Shown: positions 42,093 to 51,429 of the stretch, piece after piece
How positions within the stretch are numbered: position 1 is the stretch's first letter
How the letters are laid out: each line of letters opens with the position of its first letter
NCBI GenBank assembly: GCA_963803875.1
Contig: CAWDOA010000016.1
Span: 248,001 to 312,000 of the forward strand
Source: JABDIY01 sp963803875
GTDB lineage: Bacteria; Actinomycetota; Acidimicrobiia; Acidimicrobiales; SZUA-35
Direction: 5' to 3'
DNA: 64,000 nucleotides
The notes under the pieces: model-generated
What the model was told of the DNA's origin: nothing
Databases searched by the model: none
Seen by the model: the letters and a program-made list of their open reading frames with translations, nothing else
Position numbers and translations under genes: made by a program

Positions 42093-45008
42093 ATGATCAT
42101 GTACACAGACCAGAGGGCGAGAACAGCTGCCGTTGCGGTCTTCTCCGTAGCGATCACGGTTCTCGCGGGGTGTACCAGCTCCGCCGATCCGGAGGTCTCT
42201 GACAATGTGCTCACTTCGACCACCGCTGCGAATGGGGAGGCCAGCGTCGATGGAAACACAACGAGCGAGACCCCGCCAGGCGTTGCACCGATCATCGACG
42301 ATACCCCGCTGCCAGTGGATCCTGAGGTCCGGATAGGCACGCTCGAGAACGGGCTCACATACTACGTACGGCGCAACGATGCACCGGGCCAGAAACTGTC
42401 GGTCCGCCTGGCCGTGAACGCCGGCTCGCTGCAACAGGTTGAGCCCACCGACCAGATCGCACACTTCACCGAACACATGCTGTTCAACGGCACCACCGCG
42501 TATCCAGGCAACAGCCTTGACGCCGAGCTGCGTTCCCTGGGAGCCCAAATTGGGCCGGACTTGAACGCGTACACGAGCTTCGACGAGACCGTCTATCAGC
42601 TCGAGGTTTCGCTCGAGGGTAGGAACGCAGACACAGCTTTCACGGTGTTGGGTGAGTGGGCGGGCAACGCAACGATGGATCCAACCGAGGTGGAGAACGA
42701 ACGAGGCGTTGTCCGGGAAGAATTCAGGTTGGCTCGAGAACGAGCCGGAGCCGCAGTACAACAGCGATTCGAGGAGGTCTATTTCGACGGGACACCGTAT
42801 GAAGACCGGTCGCCGATCGGGACCGAGGAACAGATCATCAGCACAACCGACGCCGACACGCGGGCCTTCTACGATCGTTGGTACCGCCCCGACAACATGG
42901 CGGTCATCGCAGTTGGTGACCTTTCTCTGGACGACCTTGAAGCGTTCGTTTCCGACACCTTCTCCGATCTCGAACGTCGAGGTGACGAGCACCCACGACG
43001 GGAGGAACCGGTGATCGACATCGAGACACCCCAGGTTGTCGACGTGATCGCCGATCCCAGTGTCGACGGTACGTTCATCTCGATCGACTACCGAACCCCG
43101 TCGAGGAATCCGGGTACGTTCGGCGGTGAACGCCTCAACGAGTGGGAATCCCTCATCTCGACCATGATCACCAATCGGGTGAACGAAGCCATCACATCGG
43201 GAACCAGCACCCTGGTGCGGGGCGGGGGTGGGCCATTCTCCCAGACCCGCAGGATGTCGTTCATCGGCTTCAATCTCGATGGGCCGGACCTTGCCCAGGG
43301 GACCGGGGAGTTCCTGTCGCTGATGAAGAGGTTCGCTCGAGACGGCTTCACCGAAGGTGAGCTCGAACGTGCAAGAGAGCAGGAGATCGCCGCCCTCGAT
43401 CAGGAACTCGCACAGCTGGGAACCCGGCAGGATTCCCAGTGGGCCGATCTGTACTCCCAACTCTTTCTCGGTGGGGCCGACGCCTCAAAGGCCAGTGATC
43501 GACGAGACCGTATTACGGGGCTTTTGCAATCCACCACAACCGAAGATCTGGACGGCTACTTCCGCTGGCTGATGGAGACGTCTCTGCCATTGGTGATCGT
43601 GGTCGGACCGGATGCGTCCGATCTGCCGTCGGTGGAAGAACTGACCGGGGTCGTCGATGCGGCGGTTGCGGGCGAGGACGGCACCGGCGAGGTACCCGCT
43701 CTCGACGAGCTGATGGCCCGGCCCGATCCGGTCGACGTTGTAGCCGAACGATCTCTTGAAGCCGCCGGAGGTCAGGAGTGGACCTTCGCCAACGGCAGCA
43801 AGGTGGTATTCGCCGAGTCGCAGATTGCCGAAGGCAGCGTGAATGTGTTCGGACTGTCCGAGGGTGGCTGGTCGCTGCTTCCCGTGCCCGATCAGCCTCT
43901 GCTGGAGCCGACGGTTTCGATGGTCTCGTTGAGCGGTGTGGGCGACCTCTCCAAGGTTGCGATGGATCGCTTCCTCGCCGACAAGGTCGTCGGCGTCCAG
44001 CCCTTCGTGTACGAGACAGGAGAAGGAATTCAGGCCGAAGCGTCACCCGATGACCTGGAGATCGCGTTTCAGCTGATGCATCTGTATTTCACCGAGCCAC
44101 GGGTCGATGAATCGGCATTCAATCGCGTAGTCGTGCAGAAGACCGAAGAGCTCCGTGCAGTTCAGAACCAACCGCAGGTGGCTGCAAATCAAGCTCTGAG
44201 CGAGGCCATCAACGACGACGACCCCGACCGCAATCCTCTGCTCGACCGGGCCGAGCTCGACACCCTCACGCCCGAGAAGGCGCTGGCGCTCTACAGAAAT
44301 CGAATGATCGGTGTGGATGACCTGGTTCTGATCGTGGTGGGTGACGCCAACGAACGCGACGTGGAAGACCTCGCCCGCCGTTACATCGGAACCATTCCCA
44401 CTCGCCCATCGGACACGTTCATCGATCTACTCGATCCCCGCGATCCCGGCGTCGTGACCGTGAAAGAGATGGCCGGACCAGCCGGCGGTGCGGGCATCCT
44501 GACCATGTTGTTCAGCTCCCCAGCAGAGTTCAACGACTCGGATCGAATCCATGCCGAGATCCTCCAGGCCATCATGGAGGAGCGCCTGTTCACCCGAATT
44601 CGCGAGCAACTGGGCGCCAGTTACAACGGTGGTTCCACATCGGTTGACTTCATCGACGAGCCCGACAGCGAAAGCCAGCTGTACATCAACGTCGCCGGTG
44701 ATCCCAACCGCCTCGATGAGATCCGAACCACTCTTCTCAGCGAGCTGACCGAACTGGACACCACTGGTCCCAGCGCCGCAGAGTTCGAGCGGGCGGTCGC
44801 CGTGATTGGTGACAACTACAACTTCATCTCCAACGGCGACATCATCGACCAATTGCTGGAGGAGTCCACCGAAGACGGGCCCGTCCTCACCAACCAGGCT
44901 GCGTTCAACATCGTGGGCGACACGAGGCGAAGCGACATTGCTCGACTCGCAGACCGTGTGATCGACACCGATTCCTGGATCGAAATATTCGTCACCCCTG
45001 CGGAATAA
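42093..45008 (+). CDS. M16-family zinc metallopeptidase, lipoprotein
   Basis: A 971-residue exported protein. A signal peptide ends at a lipobox (VLAGC), followed by a Ser/Thr-rich linker. The first M16 half carries the inverted zinc motif HFTEH (H124, E127, H128) with the downstream NERGVVREE glutamate. The second half (from about residue 545) has the usual degenerate inactive repeat. It is of the pitrilysin type with fused halves, exposed outside the membrane. AAGGAGGAG at 42078-42086 fits ATG 42093 (ATG 42099 is close too). Substrate unknown; peptides in the envelope are likely. Confidence 0.88.
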   Translation: MIMYTDQRARTAAVAVFSVAITVLAGCTSSADPEVSDNVLTSTTAANGEASVDGNTTSETPPGVAPIIDDTPLPVDPEVRIGTLENGLTYYVRRNDAPGQKLSVRLAVNAGSLQQVEPTDQIAHFTEHMLFNGTTAYPGNSLDAELRSLGAQIGPDLNAYTSFDETVYQLEVSLEGRNADTAFTVLGEWAGNATMDPTEVENERGVVREEFRLARERAGAAVQQRFEEVYFDGTPYEDRSPIGTEEQIISTTDADTRAFYDRWYRPDNMAVIAVGDLSLDDLEAFVSDTFSDLERRGDEHPRREEPVIDIETPQVVDVIADPSVDGTFISIDYRTPSRNPGTFGGERLNEWESLISTMITNRVNEAITSGTSTLVRGGGGPFSQTRRMSFIGFNLDGPDLAQGTGEFLSLMKRFARDGFTEGELERAREQEIAALDQELAQLGTRQDSQWADLYSQLFLGGADASKASDRRDRITGLLQSTTTEDLDGYFRWLMETSLPLVIVVGPDASDLPSVEELTGVVDAAVAGEDGTGEVPALDELMARPDPVDVVAERSLEAAGGQEWTFANGSKVVFAESQIAEGSVNVFGLSEGGWSLLPVPDQPLLEPTVSMVSLSGVGDLSKVAMDRFLADKVVGVQPFVYETGEGIQAEASPDDLEIAFQLMHLYFTEPRVDESAFNRVVVQKTEELRAVQNQPQVAANQALSEAINDDDPDRNPLLDRAELDTLTPEKALALYRNRMIGVDDLVLIVVGDANERDVEDLARRYIGTIPTRPSDTFIDLLDPRDPGVVTVKEMAGPAGGAGILTMLFSSPAEFNDSDRIHAEILQAIMEERLFTRIREQLGASYNGGSTSVDFIDEPDSESQLYINVAGDPNRLDEIRTTLLSELTELDTTGPSAAEFERAVAVIGDNYNFISNGDIIDQLLEESTEDGPVLTNQAAFNIVGDTRRSDIARLADRVIDTDSWIEIFVTPAE

Positions 45009-45034
45009 CCGCCGCTATCATTTGTGGTCCCATA

Positions 45035-45107
45035 GGGGCTGTAGCTCAGTTGGTAGAGCGCTGCCTTTGCAAGGCAGATGTCAGGGGTTCGATTCCCCTC
45101 AGCTCCA
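45035..45107 (+). tRNA. tRNA-Ala (anticodon TGC)
   Basis: GGGGCTG (45035-45041) pairs with CAGCTCC (45100-45106) with one G-U, discriminator A. The D-loop is AGTTGGTA, the anticodon stem CTGCC/GGCAG closes TTTGCAA giving TGC, and the T-loop GGTTCGATTCC is standard. No CCA is encoded. It is directly followed by a palindromic repeat. Confidence 0.97.
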
Positions 45108-45115
45108 CGTAGCTC

Positions 45116-45241
45116 CCCCCTGCAGGGGGCCCGTTGCCACGGAGGTTCCGTTGTCGTCGCTCGTTCCTCCGGGCCCACGTTCTCACTCGCTGGCGCTCGC
45201 TTCGTGGTCCCTGCAGAACTCGGCTCGCACCGGGGCACGTG
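45116..45241. repeat. palindromic intergenic repeat family 1, copy 1
   Basis: The core 45118-45210 (93 bp) is nearly identical (one difference) to 45294-45386 and clearly related to 56361-56456. It begins with the perfect palindrome CCCCCTGCAGGGGG, has a stem CGGAGG (45140-45145) with CCTCCG (45166-45171) enclosing 20 nt, and a second inverted pair CCACG...CGTGG at its end. Homology to copy 3 continues another 31 bp (AGAACTCGGCTCGCACCGG). Located just after tRNA-Ala. No ORF is encoded. Confidence 0.85.
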
Positions 45242-45293
45242 GGGTTCGGTGGTTCAGGCCAGTGGCCTTTGGGTGGCCCGGGAGCGGTGATTG

Positions 45294-45386
45294 CCCTGCA
45301 GGGGGCCCGTTGCCACGGAGGTTCCGTTGACGTCGCTCGTTCCTCCGGGCCCACGTTCTCACTCGCTGGCGCTCGCTTCGTGGTCC
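45294..45386. repeat. palindromic intergenic repeat family 1, copy 2
   Basis: Direct repeat of 45118-45210, differing at one base near the middle. The stem CGGAGG/CCTCCG is preserved. The rest of the gap (45387-45692) has no gene; a shorter related hairpin CGGAGGC-GGA-GCCTCCG lies at 45522-45538, so the 585-bp gap between tRNA-Ala and prfC is largely derived from this family. Confidence 0.85.
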
Positions 45387-45692
45387 TTCGCCCTTCCGGG
45401 TCGTTCCGGCGATGGGCCTCTTCGGTCCACGTTCTCGCTGCGGGCCTGCGCCGTCACAGCGTGAAGCTGTGGGCGTTGCTGTGTGAAACGGTGCGCGAGT
45501 TGAGCGGTTAGTGTCACGCCCGGAGGCGGAGCCTCCGTGGCGATTGAACGGCCCCCGGAGGGACAGCACAGGCTTCGTGAGTGGACGCACTACCGTGACG
45601 ACGAGCCCTGGTCCCGCACGGAACCTTGACCCAAGGCCCCCCGGGCAGCAAATGCGGCCTTGTTGGGTGTGGTGGGGTCGTAGACTCTCGGG

Positions 45693-47285
45693 GTGGGATC
45701 GTCGGAAATCAAGGCTGAGGCAGCGCGTCGTCGGACGTTCGCGATCATTTCTCACCCCGACGCAGGCAAGACGACCCTCACCGAGAAGTTCCTTCTCTAC
45801 GGCGGCGCTCTCAGCGCTGGCGCTGGATCGGTGAAGGCCCGGCAGGGGCGCCGCTCTGCCACCTCGGACTGGATGGAGATGGAGCAGCAGCGCGGTATCT
45901 CCATCACCTCAGCAGCCCTTCAATTCGAACACCGTAATTGCACAGTCAACCTGTTGGACACACCCGGACATCGGGACTTCTCCGAAGACACCTACCGTGT
46001 TCTGGCTGCCGCTGACGCTGCGGTGATGGTCCTCGACGCCGGTAAGGGCATCGAGCAACAGACGCTCAAGCTGTTCGAGGTTTGTCGAGAACGGGAAATC
46101 CCGTTTCTCACCTACATCAACAAATGGGACAGGCCGGGCAAAGGTGCGCTCGAGCTTCTCGACGAGATCGAGCGCACGCTCATCGTTGAACCCACGCCGG
46201 TTACCTGGCCGGTGGGCCCTGCCGGCGAGTTCAAAGGCATCATCGATCGCACCAGCGGCGATTACATCCGATTCGAACGAACCGCCCGCGGTTCCACCGT
46301 CGCCCCCGAAGAAATCGTGTCGGCCGATCAGGCGCTGATCGACGAGGGCGAAGTGTGGACGCATGCACAGGAAGAGGTCGAACTGCTCGACATGCTCGAG
46401 CGAAGCGTCGATCAGAAGACGTTCCTGGCGTGCGAATCGACGCCGGTTTTCTTCGGTTCGGCCATGACCAACTTCGGTGTTCGAGCCCTGCTCGATGGCG
46501 TGGTCGACCTTGTGCCTTCACCTTCGCCCACGCTTCTGGCCGACGGAAGCCGTCGCGCCGTGGATGCCGACTTCAGCGGCTTGGTCTTCAAGGTTCAGGC
46601 CGGAATGGACAAGAGCCATCGCGACCGCATCGCCTTCGTCCGGGTCTGCTCGGGTCAGTTCGAACGAGGAATGATGGCCGTCGCCGGCGGAAACGGTCGC
46701 CAATTCTCTACCAAGTATGCCCAGACCCTGTTCGGTCAGGACCGCGAAACAGTCGACACCGCCTTTCCCGGCGACATCCTCGGCTTGGTCAACGCCAACG
46801 ACGTGAGGGTGGGAGACGCGATCTATTCCGGCGAGCCGGCGCAGTTCCCACCCCTGCCCGCTTTCGCCCCTGAACACTTCATGGTCGCAAGGGTCCGAGA
46901 CACCTCCAAGTTCAAGCAGTTCCGCAAGGGAATCGCCCAGCTCGATGAAGAAGGTGCGGTGCAGGTGCTGCGGGATCCCGATATCGGCGATCAGGCGCCC
47001 GTCCTTGCCGCCGTCGGCATGCTCCAGTTCGAGGTGGCCGTCAACCGGTTGGAGAACGAGTTCGGTGCGCCGGTGGAGCTCACCGGAACGAGGTATTCGA
47101 TCGCTCGGAAGACCGACGCCGCCAGCGCCCCACAGCTTCGTGCCATGCAAGGGGTCGACGTGCTGCAACGCTCCAATGGCCTCCACCTCGCTCTGTTCGA
47201 AAGCAAGTACTGGATGGACCGGGTTTTGAGCGACCACCCCCAACTGACGCTGGAGCGGATGGTTGCCGAGGGAGGCCTTGCCTAG
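45693..47285 (+). CDS. prfC: peptide chain release factor 3
   Basis: GTPase that recycles RF1/RF2 from the ribosome after termination. 530 residues. G1 is SHPDAGKTTLTE, the switch-1/2 residues include DWMEMEQQRGISI and DTPGHRDF, and G4 is NKWDRPGK. Domain II (SGLVFKVQAGMDKSHRDRI) and the C-terminal domain follow. GTG start with a long upstream repeat gap. It is followed after 2 bp by the beta-propeller gene, so the two may be co-transcribed. Confidence 0.93.
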   Translation: MGSSEIKAEAARRRTFAIISHPDAGKTTLTEKFLLYGGALSAGAGSVKARQGRRSATSDWMEMEQQRGISITSAALQFEHRNCTVNLLDTPGHRDFSEDTYRVLAAADAAVMVLDAGKGIEQQTLKLFEVCREREIPFLTYINKWDRPGKGALELLDEIERTLIVEPTPVTWPVGPAGEFKGIIDRTSGDYIRFERTARGSTVAPEEIVSADQALIDEGEVWTHAQEEVELLDMLERSVDQKTFLACESTPVFFGSAMTNFGVRALLDGVVDLVPSPSPTLLADGSRRAVDADFSGLVFKVQAGMDKSHRDRIAFVRVCSGQFERGMMAVAGGNGRQFSTKYAQTLFGQDRETVDTAFPGDILGLVNANDVRVGDAIYSGEPAQFPPLPAFAPEHFMVARVRDTSKFKQFRKGIAQLDEEGAVQVLRDPDIGDQAPVLAAVGMLQFEVAVNRLENEFGAPVELTGTRYSIARKTDAASAPQLRAMQGVDVLQRSNGLHLALFESKYWMDRVLSDHPQLTLERMVAEGGLA

Positions 47286-47287
47286 TC

Positions 47288-48874
47288 ATGAGTCGGTCGA
47301 TGGTGTTTCTGATAACTGCGATCCTCACCGCTGCAGTATCGGTAGGACTGTGGACACTGGAGCTCTCGGGGAGCGATCTGACCTTCGGGTTCGGAGATTC
47401 AGAACAACCAAATGACGGCCCTGAGGTTGCGGGCGCGTCTGTGGTGGCCGCTCCCGCCACGACGCTCGCAACCACCACAACAACCACCGCTCCAACCACA
47501 ACAACCACAACACCGCCCTACGACGGATGGGTCGATCCTGCCTCGTCGGGGCTCCCCTGGTCGGAGTTGGGAGCGGTCGAGGGTCTCTTGACCTTCCGAG
47601 GCAATCCCACTCGGACCTTCTACGGTCGCAACGCCCCGGAGAACCCAACGGTGGCATGGACCCATGAGATCGGCTGTGCCAACTCGCCGGTTGGTGGCGT
47701 GAGCAAGGTCTGGTGCGGATCTGGCTGGACTGGCCAGCCGTCGGTGTTCCAGCCGCCCGAGTCTTTCGGGGCCGAGCCGGGCACTTGGTGGTTGGCGTTC
47801 GGCGGGTACGACCGCAACGTCACGTTCCTCGACCCGCTGACCGGAGACGAGGTCTACGGTCCATACCAAACCGGCGACATCATCAAAGGGTCGATCACGA
47901 TCGATCCCGACGGGTACCCGTTGATGTACACCGGCAGCCGCGACAACAACTACCACGTAGTTGCGATCGATCGGCCCGAACCGATCGCTCTGTGGAAGCT
48001 GAACGCCGACGCCGTGAAGCCGGTCAAGTGGAACGACGACTGGGACGGCAGTGGGCTGATCATCGACGACTACCTCTTCGAAGGGGGGGAGAACAGCCGC
48101 TTCTTCATTGTGAAGCTCAACCGCGGCTACGACACCGATGGGCTGGTGACCGTTGATCCAGAAATCGTCTTCAGCACCGAGTCGTGGGATTCCGATCTGC
48201 TGGCGGTCACCTCCAACGAGCAGAGCATCGAGAACTCGGTGGCAATCAGCGGCAACGTCGTCTATTTCGCCAACTCCAGCGGTCTGATCCAGGGGTGGGA
48301 CATCGGTTCGATCGCCGAGGGCGGCACGCCCGAGCGGGTGTTCCGGTTCTGGGCCGGCGAAGACGTCGATGCATCGTTGGTGATCGATGAGGAAGGCATG
48401 ATCTACGCCGGCGTCGAGTACGAAAAGGGGCGCAGCAGGGCCAAAGAACTCGGCCAGATTCTGAAGCTCGATCCGTCCCAGCCCGACGATCCGTTGGTGT
48501 GGAACGTGCAGGCAAACAGCGGCATCAAGTCGGGTATCTGGGCCACCCCGGCGCTACACCGGGACATCTTGATTGTCGCCACCGACGATGGCGAGCTACT
48601 TGGACTCGACCGTGCTGATGGCACCCAGCGGTGGTCCATCGAGGTTCCCGGTCCCACCTGGCAGAGCCCGGTCGTGGTGGACGACATGCTGATCCAAGGC
48701 GACTGCTCCGGAGTCATGCACGGCTACGACGTAGCGGACACTTCGTCTCAGCCGGTCGAACTGTGGTCTCAGTTCCTGGGCGAAGGGTGCCTCGAGTCCA
48801 CCCCGGCGGTCTGGGATGGTGGAATCTATGTCGGCTCCCGCAATGGCACGTTCTACGCCCTGCGGGATGAGTGA
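47288..48874 (+). CDS. exported PQQ-like beta-propeller protein
   Basis: A 528-residue protein with an N-terminal signal/anchor (VFLITAILTAAVSVGLWTL), a Thr-rich linker (nt about 47460-47515) and a large repeat domain with several blades containing GxxYAlx-type strands (IYAGVEYEKG, ATDDGELLGLDRADG, IYVGSRNGTFYALRD). Seven to eight blades would fit. It resembles outer-envelope PQQ-binding-like or BamB-fold proteins; the PQQ-ligand residues cannot be confirmed. Extracytoplasmic. The Thr-rich stretch is a probable wall-spanning linker. Confidence 0.75.
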   Translation: MSRSMVFLITAILTAAVSVGLWTLELSGSDLTFGFGDSEQPNDGPEVAGASVVAAPATTLATTTTTTAPTTTTTTPPYDGWVDPASSGLPWSELGAVEGLLTFRGNPTRTFYGRNAPENPTVAWTHEIGCANSPVGGVSKVWCGSGWTGQPSVFQPPESFGAEPGTWWLAFGGYDRNVTFLDPLTGDEVYGPYQTGDIIKGSITIDPDGYPLMYTGSRDNNYHVVAIDRPEPIALWKLNADAVKPVKWNDDWDGSGLIIDDYLFEGGENSRFFIVKLNRGYDTDGLVTVDPEIVFSTESWDSDLLAVTSNEQSIENSVAISGNVVYFANSSGLIQGWDIGSIAEGGTPERVFRFWAGEDVDASLVIDEEGMIYAGVEYEKGRSRAKELGQILKLDPSQPDDPLVWNVQANSGIKSGIWATPALHRDILIVATDDGELLGLDRADGTQRWSIEVPGPTWQSPVVVDDMLIQGDCSGVMHGYDVADTSSQPVELWSQFLGEGCLESTPAVWDGGIYVGSRNGTFYALRDE

Positions 48875-48877
48875 GGG

Positions 48878-48910
48878 GTCCACGTCGGAGACTTCGACCA
48901 GGGCGTGCAC
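48878..48910. repeat. 33-bp direct repeat, left flank of the nucleoside ABC operon
   Basis: Matches 54555-54587 at 29 of 33 positions on the same strand, the two copies bracketing the whole ABC operon. On the minus strand both copies would encode VHALVE(V/A)SDV, with differences partly at third positions, so they may be decayed coding remnants. Confidence 0.45.
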
Positions 48911-48962
48911 ACCATCGCCGTCATCGGGATGGGCCCTTCCTCTCTGAACGTAGCGGTAACGG

Positions 48963-50290
48963 CTACTTGGAGGGGGTATACGGCTGACCCTCTGCGGCCG
49001 GTGCGATGGCCCGACCGAGCGCACCGGCGACCACGACGAGGGTAACGGCAAAGGGCAGGCTCTGGAAGAACTCGCTGGGGATGCCGAACGAATTGATTTC
49101 GACGTTCAGGAACTGCAGGCGTGAGCCGAGCACGCGGGCGAAGCCGAAGAGGAGGGCGCCGCCGAAGGCGCCCCACGGCGTCCACTTGCCGAAGATCATG
49201 GCGGCCAGGGCGATGAAGCCAGCCGAGTTGGTCATGTTGTCCTCGAAACCCGACTGCGCCTCCATTGAGAACCACGCGCCTGCCAGACCGGCGATCAGAC
49301 CACCGAGGATGACCGCCTGATAGCGGATGAGAATGACACGGATACCCAGCGTCTCGGCAGCGTGCGGGTTTTCACCGCACGACCGGACTCGCAGCCCCCA
49401 GGGGGTTCGGTACATCACGAGCCAGGTGAGAAACACGGTGATGTACATCAGGAAGTGCAAGGGGCCACCGGTGAACAGCGTCTGGCCGAGAATCGGGATC
49501 TTGTCGAGCAGTGGAATACCGAAATCCGGTGTGGCCACGCCCTTGCTGTGACCGGACGGAACGATCACCTCGGACCGGAGGAATCCGGTGAGGCCGAGTG
49601 CGAACAGGTTGATAACCACACCAGACACGATCTGGTTGATCTGGTAGCGGATGCACAGCACCGCATGGAGCACGGCGAACGCGCCCCCGCCAGGATCGCG
49701 ATGAGGATCGAAAACCAGAGCCACCCTGTCCCTGTGGCGCTGCCCAGCACTGCATAGGTCATGTAACCGATCCCGGCCGAGCCGAGCATCATGCCTTCGA
49801 TTCCGATGTTGATGATGCCGGACCGCTCGCACCACAGGCCGGTCATCGCACCGAGGGCGATCGGTGTGGCCAGCAGGAGCGATTCGTCGAGCAGGTTGGT
49901 GACGTTGGTGACCTCGGCGGTGGAGAGTGCCAGTGCCAGCCCGATGATCAATGGGATGGCCGAGGCGATCGCCACCAGCTGGGCGATGAGCGCGATGCGG
50001 TCCCTGCCTGCCGGCAGGAAGCTGGCGGCAGCGGCCACCAGGTACAGACAGGCGATCACGACTACGAGCACGACAGGGTTGAACTCGAACTGGAGCGGAT
50101 CCGGTGGACGCTCGAATGCGAACGCCCTTCGGTCGCTCGTGATGTTCGGCGCCACCAAGGCGAGAAGGGCGAGTCCGACAACGCCGAAAACCACACCGAT
50201 CACTTGCCGCCTGCCGAACCGGCGAAGCCGGAGGCCGGCCGTATCCGAGCTCGGATCGTTGCGGAGCGGCGGGTCAGCGACGTTGCTCAT
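48963..50290 (-). CDS. nucleoside ABC transporter permease 2 (frameshifted as sequenced)
   Basis: Second permease of a BMP-type (NupC/RnsD-like) nucleoside importer. From ATG 50290 it has an N-terminal helix and several more (about 9 TM), with the family stretches RSGIINIGIEGMMLGSAGIG and, in the other frame, YQINQIVSGVVINLFALGLTGF. Adding one C to the CCCCC at 49684-49688 (plus strand) joins AILAG to GAFAVLHAVLCIRYQINQ, giving 442 residues. As written it breaks after about 200. ATGA overlap with the first permease (50287-50290). Membrane. Confidence 0.82.
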
Positions 50291-51429
50291 GATCCACTCC
50301 AGCTCGTCGCCGCAGGAGCGAGTTGGGAACCCCCGGAGCCTCTGATATGGAACAGGTATCGCACGATCGCGTCGGCGGCGACGAAGAGCAGGACCATTGC
50401 CTGAATGATCCTGACCACGTCGATGGAAACATCGGCTTCCTGCTGCATCAGCGGAGCTCCCGACAACAAAGCGCCCCACAGCAGGGAGGCAGCCAGAATG
50501 GGGATCGGTTTGCCCCGTGCCAGAAGAGCGATGGCGATGCCGTCGAAACCGATGAAGGCGAACGTGCCAGGTTGGAAGAAGTAGTTGGTCCCGGCCACCT
50601 CCGAAGCCGCAGCGATACCGGCGAAGCCACCCGAGAGCGCCATCGCCAGCACAATGATCCGGTTGACGTTGACCCCGGCGTAGTGGGCCGCATGGGGGTT
50701 GGTGCCAACGGTGATGGTCTCGAAGCCGAACGTGGTGCGGCGCAGGACGAAGGCGACCAGGATGCACAGCCCGATCATCACGAACACGCCGGCGTGCAGG
50801 TTGGGCTGGCTGTCGACGAGCTCGGGGAGGCGAGCAGTCTCGGACACGGGCTTGGTCCTCGGGACGCTGGCCGAGGTGTCACGCAGGATGCGCGGGTCGT
50901 TCGAGTTGACCAACCAGCGGGTCATGAAAAGGGCGATGCTGTTGAGCATGATGGTGCTGATCACCTCGTGCGCACCCGTGCGGGCACGGAGCACGCCGGG
51001 GATCCCACCCCAGAGAAGCCCTCCTGCGAAGCCGGCCAACAGGATGATCGGGACGGCCAGGATGCCCGGCGTGTCGTACATGAACGCCCACGTGCCGACC
51101 CATGCGGCGGTCACGCCGCCCATGAGCAGCTGTCCCTCGGCCCCGATGTTGAAAAGGCCTGCCCGGAAGGCGAACGCCAGCGCTAGAGCGGAACCGACGA
51201 ATGGCACCGAACGAGCCACCGACCCCGCGATTCGTGACGGACTCCCGAACATCCCCCGCACCAGCGCCCAGTACGCGTCGAAGGGGTTGACCCCGATGAT
51301 GGCGATGAGGATGCCACCGACGATGAACGACAACAGGATCGCGAACAACGGGACCAGCAGCGGCTGCAGCTGCCACGACGTCTGGATGAACTTCCTCGGA
51401 TCCCAGGCGTTTTCGGTCGGGCTGTTCAT
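50287..51429 (-). CDS. nucleoside ABC transporter permease 1
   Basis: First permease subunit of the BMP-type importer, 380 residues, intact. About 9-10 TM helices, with the family FNIGAEGQLLMGGVTAAWVG and ARTGAHEVISTIMLNSIALF segments and the ATPase-contact loop GTNPHAAHYAGVNVNRIIVLAMALSGG (split). ATG 51429 overlaps the ATPase stop (ATGA), and its own stop overlaps permease 2 likewise, so the whole set is translationally coupled. Confidence 0.88.
   Translation of the reverse strand: MNSPTENAWDPRKFIQTSWQLQPLLVPLFAILLSFIVGGILIAIIGVNPFDAYWALVRGMFGSPSRIAGSVARSVPFVGSALALAFAFRAGLFNIGAEGQLLMGGVTAAWVGTWAFMYDTPGILAVPIILLAGFAGGLLWGGIPGVLRARTGAHEVISTIMLNSIALFMTRWLVNSNDPRILRDTSASVPRTKPVSETARLPELVDSQPNLHAGVFVMIGLCILVAFVLRRTTFGFETITVGTNPHAAHYAGVNVNRIIVLAMALSGGFAGIAAASEVAGTNYFFQPGTFAFIGFDGIAIALLARGKPIPILAASLLWGALLSGAPLMQQEADVSIDVVRIIQAMVLLFVAADAIVRYLFHIRGSGGSQLAPAATSWSGS

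Noticed and set aside
41841..43460. 539-residue open frame antisense to the M16 lipoprotein
   Set aside because: No domain visible, and the plus strand encodes the zinc motif.
45108..45692. possible gene in the 585-bp gap after tRNA-Ala
   Set aside because: The open frames there come from repeat sequence and differ between copies; no RBS or conserved protein.
47460..47515. ACC/ACA-rich low-complexity DNA as a simple repeat
   Set aside because: It is in frame within the beta-propeller gene and encodes a Thr-rich linker.
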